Origin: an uncultured Muribaculaceae bacterium
GTDB lineage: Bacteria > Bacteroidota > Bacteroidia > Bacteroidales > Muribaculaceae
Assembly (NCBI GenBank): GCA_910587235.1
Contig: CAJUKD010000010.1
Location: 18,306 to 82,305, forward strand
Length of the DNA stretch: 64,000 nt
Reading direction: 5' to 3'
The notes under the pieces were generated by a model that did not search any database, was not told the DNA's origin, and worked only from the letters and a program-made list of their open reading frames with translations. Shown here piece by piece: positions 59,224 to 64,000 of the stretch. Every line of letters starts with the position of its first letter. The stretch's first letter is position 1. The position numbers and the translations under genes were made by a program.

Positions 59224-61707
59224 TTACTTGACGAATTTCATTCCTGTGCAGACGCCCTGCTTGTCAGTAATGCGTACTATATAAAGTCCTTTTTCAAGGC
59301 CTGACAGATCAATTATCGAGGAGTCGGAGGCTCCGGTCGTCATGACTGAGCGCCCGCCGGCATCGTATACTGTCAGTGAGGCAAAAGCACCTGCAACAAG
59401 AAGTGACGACGATTCACGGTCGTAGGCAAGCTCGGTTCCGGTGATAGCATCTTCCGCGCCCGACTGCTTGCGTTCGACGTAATAGACACTCACTCTTGAC
59501 AGAGTGATCGAGTGTCCTACTTCTGTCGCATGGAAGCCGATATGGTACGGACCGGCTGCATCGACGGTGAACTGGCGTGTCTGGAACGCTCCGACACCGT
59601 TCTGCAGAAGGTTATTCTGAGATTCCAGCACCTGAGTCTGAGCCTCAGAGGTCTGAGCGTCGCCCAAGGTGACGTCGAATGTGGCGCCTCCGCTCAAGTT
59701 GGTTGCAAGCTGATATACGACGACATATCGTTTGCCTGTCTGCAATTCCACCGCCGGACTGATTGCCCAGTCGTCCTCTGCGGTTCCGGCGCCATTGGGA
59801 TGCTTAAAATAGAAGCATTGGAAGCTGTCATAGACCCATTTGCCTTTTCCGCCATTGTCGAGAAGCACCCATTCCGGTGATGTTTCGGATGTGATAGACA
59901 TTTCTTTTACCGGAACGAGATTTCCTTCGATATCGTCAAGGCATATGGTTGTCGACACGTCCTCCGATTCTATGCCGTTGATAGCAGCCCGGAGAATATA
60001 TGTTTTGTCGCCGGAGAAATCGGCTGGCGAATATGTATAGCTGTCTTCCGCCCCGGCTTCGCGCTCGGCGAGCATCTCGATAAAGTTACCGTTTTCGTAA
60101 ATCAATACGTCCACAGCGGCTATGCCGGCGCCGAAAGTATCGGCCACGGGATTTGTCCATGTGAGAGTCACTTTTCCTGCCGAGTTGTCGGATATCGCTG
60201 TCAACCCGCTTACCGGCATCGGTATGGCTTTTTCCACAGGCACTACCTCAACCGAGGTTAACGCCAATGTGCCGTTCGGCTCGCCTGTGATGATACGGAA
60301 TCCGACACGGTACATGCCGTCGGTCATGCATGAAATACGCGCCGAACTCGAGGCAGAGCCGTTACCGTTTTCGAATTCCAGTCTTTCCGTAGCAAGCAGT
60401 GCCGACATTCCTCCGGCTGTGGCTTCGGCTCCTAAACGGATCTCTACGACATCCTCGCCGAAAGCGCTTGTCTGCGACAGTGTGTAGTTGACAAGGTAAT
60501 CCTGTCCGGCAACCATCTGCATTTTCGGCGAAATCAGCCAGTCCTCGGCCGCTCCTAACGCAGTGTCACTGTTGTAGACAACCCCGGCCATACCATCTAT
60601 GGTATCCCATGTGGTGTTGTCATTGTTGGAATCGATCACCGTCCAGCCTTTAAGCGGATTCTCTCCGCTGAAGTCCGTGGAAACAAGTTCACCTTCCTGC
60701 TCCTCGACCTGTTCTGCAATCGAGAATGCACATGCGCTCAGATACTGCGTCGGCAGATAGAGTGCGGATGGCGAAGTGTTACGGAATGCGAAATAATATT
60801 CTCCGTCGGTTTCCGGTGTGAACTCGAATTTATCGGCATTCGGTCCGAATTTGTTCACTGAAAGCTGTGCGATCTCGGTCATTGCCGACAGGTCGGTGCC
60901 TCCGACCAGGGCCACGACATCCGTACCGCATGGAAGCACAACCTCAAGCAGTGTTTCTATATCGTATGTCTTTCCTTTCGCAAGAGCGAATTTAGGCGAT
61001 ATGAAGTCATCGTTGTGCGGGGCGGCGTTTCCTTCCATATAGATGCCATAATCTGCAATATCGGTCTTCCAGGTGTAGCCGTCACCGTTGTTGTCGGCAG
61101 AACTCCAGCCTTCATAGCCTTGCTTGAAGTTTATTTCATAAGGCAATGCAACGGCAAGCTCCGGTTCTGCGATGCTGAATGTGCATAGGCTGAGGGTGGC
61201 GCCGTAGGCTACGTCCGGCAACGTATGTCGGAATGCGAAATAATATTCGCCGTCAGATTCGGGAACAAATTCAACTACATCCTAGTTAGGACCGAAGTTG
61301 GCGACAGAAAGCTTCTTGACCTCGGTCATAGCAGCTTTGTCGGTTCCGGCAACGAGCGACAAGACATCGCCGGTCATCAGCATCATCTGCTCGATACCGA
61401 TGTTGATGGTGTAGGTGCGTCCTTTGACAAGTGTAAACTTGGGTGATACGTAATCGTCGTCATGAGGAGCATACATACCTTCCATATAAACACCGCTGTA
61501 ATCAAGGAAGTCGGTATTCCAGGTGTAACTGTCACCGTTGTTGTCGGCTGCCGTCCATCCTTCGCAGCTTTGCTTGAAGTTAATGGTGTAGGGCAGTGTG
61601 GCTGATGTTTCTTCATCCGCAGCCAAGCGCGGCTGTGAGCCGGCAGCAAACGCCGCTAAGGGCATTAATGATACGATAGCTGATGCTAAGAGTAATGGTT
61701 GCCTCAT
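59224..61707 (-). pseudogene. Secreted multi-module adhesin-like protein with T9SS domain, split by in-frame TAG
   Basis: One frame runs from ATG 61707 to 59224 (827 codons) with a single in-frame TAG at 61282-61284, after VANFGPN. Past the stop, DVVEFVPESDGEYYFAFR continues the module exactly as in the next one (GPNADKFEFTPETDGEYYFAF). The product has a signal peptide, two near-duplicate cleaved-adhesin modules (INFKQSCEGW, INFKQGYEGW), two more (AAEDWLISPKMQM, AEDDWAISPAVEL), and a T9SS sorting domain (LTVYDAGGRSVMTTG, LEKGLYIVRITD). The stop leaves a 141-residue secreted fragment. It could be a real nonsense mutation, a readthrough site or a sequence error. Confidence 0.85.
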
Positions 61708-62050
61708 AATTGTTGTGATTAATATAATTGGAATATCTGGATTTTTAACCTTTTCGGTCTATGACATCTATATGATCGACACTTATTTCGGGTGTCATGC
61801 GCACAAGGCAATAGCCGTTGATCCATACAAGTTGCTTTTTACAAAAACGCAATATAAAACACCCGTTTTATATTCTGTCTTCGGTGATTTGTTAACTTAT
61901 TTTTTGCCAAAGATAGCTCAAAATTTCAAATTATCAAAAATTTCGCCAATTATATTACTTTTTGGACAAATTGACGAACCATCAAAAGAACTTATCTATA
62001 AATTAAGGCTCATTACAATACCGTAACACTCCTTCCAATATAAAAACAAC
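61708..62050. other. Intergenic region with long 5' leader
   Basis: AT-rich. It contains the promoter at 61918-61948 and the approximately 200-nt leader of the adhesin-like gene. I see no gene or clear structured element in the leader, and a plus-strand open frame through it looks non-coding. Confidence 0.5.
61918..61948 (-). promoter_or_regulatory. Promoter of the amber-interrupted adhesin-like gene
   Basis: On the minus strand TTTG (61945-61948), a 19-base spacer, then TATCTTTG (61918-61925), full consensus. It gives a long leader of about 200 nt before ATG 61707. Confidence 0.75.
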
Positions 62051-62087
62051 AGGGGCGACCGACGGCTTTTGCCTGAAGGTCGCCCCT
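62034..62087 (-). terminator. Intrinsic terminator of the endonuclease gene
   Basis: AGGGGCGACC (62051-62060) pairs with GGTCGCCCCT (62078-62087), 17-nt loop, followed on the minus strand by GTTGTTTTTATA. Confidence 0.85.
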
Positions 62088-62113
62088 GAGGAGTTTTATT
62101 TTTTATCTTAGTA

Positions 62114-63796
62114 TCACATCACAACGGCCTTGACCGGGCTGCTATGTCTGTCGGTGACAATAAGGTAAATGCCCGCAGGTAATTCTACCGTATCATTATT
62201 GTCAACACAGTCAAGAGTCAGCACAATCCGGCCCTGCATGTCATAGATGCGAAGACCGCTCTGGGGAGCATTGCAGATGAAACGCAACGAACCGGGCAGA
62301 CCCTGCACCACAAGCGGCTCATCGACCTCGACACCGGTGACACCGGAATGAGCCACAAACACGACATTGGACTTGGGCGAATGTACTCCCAGACGAACGG
62401 ATTCTACACAATAGGCCTCGCGGTCGCTGTCAGCAAAACCGGTTATCTCAAAACCGGGAGCTTCCGCCTCTATTTTTTCCTCGCGTACATCTGTTCCGGA
62501 ATATATCGTGCGGGTGATCACATAATAATCCACAACCTCGGAAGCCGGAACTATCCAGTTGGCCGTATAGCTGTCGGACCTTATATCTGTTGGCGCAGTT
62601 GCCGTCGGAGCCGACAGCACAGGCACAGGCAGACACTCGGCACGCAGCCCGACGCTGACAGAACCCGTTATACCGCCTTGGGATATGACTATTTTGGAGC
62701 TGTGGGCGCCAAGAGCCGTAGGCTTGTATGTCACCTGAAGCCAATATCCATCCTTGGAATTGGCATTGGCGGCGCTGAGCGACGTCACAGGGATAGAAAA
62801 CATCGTGCGATCACCGCTATACAGCAGCAGATCGAGATTGCCTCGCAGGCTCTCGCCCTTGATATAAAGGCGTGCGACAGCACTGCTTCCCAATGCCACC
62901 TGACCGAAGTCGAGAGTCATGCCGTGGACAGGTGAATCGAGCACAGGATTCCCAATCGGTTCATCGCCTCCGGGTTTGAACGCCTGGCCTTTCTTATCGC
63001 CCCAGATGTACTCCGCCAGCTCGGGATGGTCGATGAACGGATTTCGGTTGTTCTGGATTCTGTAGACAGCCTCATTGCGCAGTTCCTCTTTCTCGCTGAC
63101 GGGGTCATTGCGGTGCCAGCGAAGCAGCAGATCGATAGACCATGTATTGAGCGTAGGATATGTGTTGTTGCTCACCATGTAGGTATAGGCCCAATGGAGA
63201 TTCTGATAACACGTGGCCATATAGAAATATGTACGCGCAAAATCTCCTTTGTATTCATCGTCGGGTTCGAAAACATAACGCGCGCTACCGCCCTGGCCGC
63301 GTGCTCCGTAACCCACCTTGCTCACACCGTTGTCAAATACAGGCTTGTTTGCCGGATCGACCTCGCCCAGCGGATAGTTGCTCTTGGCGCGGTTTGCAGC
63401 CCGTTCAGCCGGATAAAGGTGATTTATGTCGACATAAGCGGGAATTGTCGTCGAACCGCCCCACCAGCTTTTAGGGAAAGAATGTTCGCGTTCGAGGTAA
63501 CCGCTGAACTGTGTATTGGCTAAAGGCAGATTGGCATACATATCCCACCACTGGTTCGTGCCCGGTCGTGTATCGGTCTGGCGGAATGTACGGTTAAGCC
63601 CGTAATATACATCATCATAGCTGCCATTGATTGTAAAGTTGTGGATACGTTCGTAGACAGCCGTCTTCAATTCGGCTTCTTTCTTACCGCTTAGGCTGTT
63701 GTAATATCCCGCAGGAATATCGGCGGCAACGGAAAACGAGCCGGCAGCAACAGCAAACACGGCCGCTGCATACAGCCTGATGTCGGATATCTTCAT
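62114..63796 (-). CDS. Secreted endonuclease I family protein with T9SS sorting domain
   Basis: The start at 63796 (MKISDIRLYAAAV) gives 560 residues with a signal peptide. The endonuclease I domain (about 40-285) has the beta-beta-alpha-metal site EREHSFPKSWWGG with catalytic His, then DINHLYPAERAANRAKSNYP and YFYMATCYQ. A middle beta domain (ALGSSAVARLYIKGESLRG) and a fibronectin type III-like module (SYTANWIVPASEVVDYYVI) follow. The C-terminus SGLRIYDMQGRIVLTLD, LPAGIYLIVTD is a T9SS sorting domain. It probably degrades extracellular DNA or RNA at the surface for nutrients or against competitors. Confidence 0.92.
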   Translation of the reverse strand: MKISDIRLYAAAVFAVAAGSFSVAADIPAGYYNSLSGKKEAELKTAVYERIHNFTINGSYDDVYYGLNRTFRQTDTRPGTNQWWDMYANLPLANTQFSGYLEREHSFPKSWWGGSTTIPAYVDINHLYPAERAANRAKSNYPLGEVDPANKPVFDNGVSKVGYGARGQGGSARYVFEPDDEYKGDFARTYFYMATCYQNLHWAYTYMVSNNTYPTLNTWSIDLLLRWHRNDPVSEKEELRNEAVYRIQNNRNPFIDHPELAEYIWGDKKGQAFKPGGDEPIGNPVLDSPVHGMTLDFGQVALGSSAVARLYIKGESLRGNLDLLLYSGDRTMFSIPVTSLSAANANSKDGYWLQVTYKPTALGAHSSKIVISQGGITGSVSVGLRAECLPVPVLSAPTATAPTDIRSDSYTANWIVPASEVVDYYVITRTIYSGTDVREEKIEAEAPGFEITGFADSDREAYCVESVRLGVHSPKSNVVFVAHSGVTGVEVDEPLVVQGLPGSLRFICNAPQSGLRIYDMQGRIVLTLDCVDNNDTVELPAGIYLIVTDRHSSPVKAVVM

Positions 63797-63835
63797 ATAG
63801 GATAGATTTTTAAGTTCTGATAAATCAAGTGATGA

Positions 63836-63843
63836 CAAATATA
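63836..63843 (-). promoter_or_regulatory. -7 promoter element of the endonuclease gene
   Basis: The minus strand reads TATATTTG (TAnnTTTG), giving a leader of about 33 nt before the ATG at 63796. Confidence 0.5.
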
Positions 63844-63957
63844 CAACATTTTCCGCAGAATTTAGTTTAAGCCATGCTTAAAGTAATTGCTCAATACAAG
63901 CTACTGCATGCTGAACAAAACCCTAAAGCCAGAGGTATGCCTGGCCTTGGCGCTAAA

Positions 63958-64000
63958 CAAAAAAAGCCCGGGCCGCGGCGACTGTTGTCGTTGCGGCCCG
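63958..64000 (-). terminator. Intrinsic terminator of a gene beyond the right edge
   Basis: CGGGCCGC GGCGAC pairs with GTCGTT GCGGCCCG around a TGTT loop (63967-64000). On the minus strand it is followed by GGGC and seven T. It ends a minus-strand transcript entering from outside the window. No gene was seen in 63844-63957. Confidence 0.8.

Noticed and set aside
63888..64000. Open frame from an ATG at about 63894 to the right edge.
   Set aside because: It runs through a terminator hairpin of a minus-strand gene and has no coding features.

Overview
The window looks like a chromosomal segment of a Bacteroidales bacterium, most likely a gut Muribaculaceae-type organism (inference, no search run). 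The signs are a complete sufBCDS locus, a rex-porU-porV-ispF block like the one known in Porphyromonas, many secreted proteins with type IX secretion (T9SS) C-terminal sorting domains, a fimbrillin-like lipoprotein, a Bacteroidetes-type LptD, and promoters of the TTTG-N19/21-TAnnTTTG kind with little evidence of Shine-Dalgarno sites. Most of the window is GC-rich; the stretch from about 7.2 to 9.9 kb is visibly AT-richer.

Layout. 1-6 kb (minus strand): N-terminus of a TolC-like protein, then an operon of Lrp regulator, GH13 lipoprotein, membrane pseudokinase and acetyltransferase-like protein, then an S24-type regulator overlapping rnhB. 6-7.2 kb: gapA with a strong terminator. 7.2-9.7 kb: a C10 (streptopain-like) protease lipoprotein with two tandem small lipoproteins; the protease and one lipoprotein carry single-base frameshifts. 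10-11 kb: a secreted PCMD-like protein. 11.2-17.2 kb (minus): a tight six-gene operon (ACT-like protein, nadK, YgjP-like metalloprotease, RecB-like nuclease, rRNA methyltransferase, MsbA-like ABC exporter). 17.4-31 kb (plus): pdxJ; ExbB-ExbD-TonB; rex, a degenerate FAH-like gene, porU, porV, ispF; tRNA-Arg(CCU); ftsB-like; mutS and an acetyltransferase. 31-37.2 kb (minus): truncated tatD, sufS-sufD-sufC-sufB, cvpA. 37.7-41.3 kb: ECF sigma factor and a large T9SS cargo. 41.5-45.4 kb (minus): a four-gene phage-head-like cluster (portal-like, unknown, capsid-like, small acidic protein) with no other phage genes around it. 45.5-53.3 kb: ion channel, DUF1573 protein, fimbrillin/beta-helix lipoprotein, lptD. 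53.5-63.8 kb (minus): T9SS cargos, including a subtilisin, an amber-interrupted adhesin-like gene and an endonuclease I family protein.

Two themes join the regions. First, PorU and PorV, the sortase and shuttle of the T9SS, are encoded about 12-40 kb from at least five genes whose products end in sorting-type domains. Second, a family of intergenic repeats built on the palindrome GACGTGCCGTGGCACGTC plus AT-rich TTTAAAGTTTAGAGTTTA-like arms sits at operon ends and between genes throughout. Its largest composite copies lie inside the phage-head-like cluster, which argues that the cluster is an old, domesticated part of the chromosome. That cluster is the best candidate for an undescribed system. 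Several single-base lesions (about 7491, 8665, 50298 and an in-frame TAG at 61282) are either true pseudogenes or assembly errors and need read-level checking.
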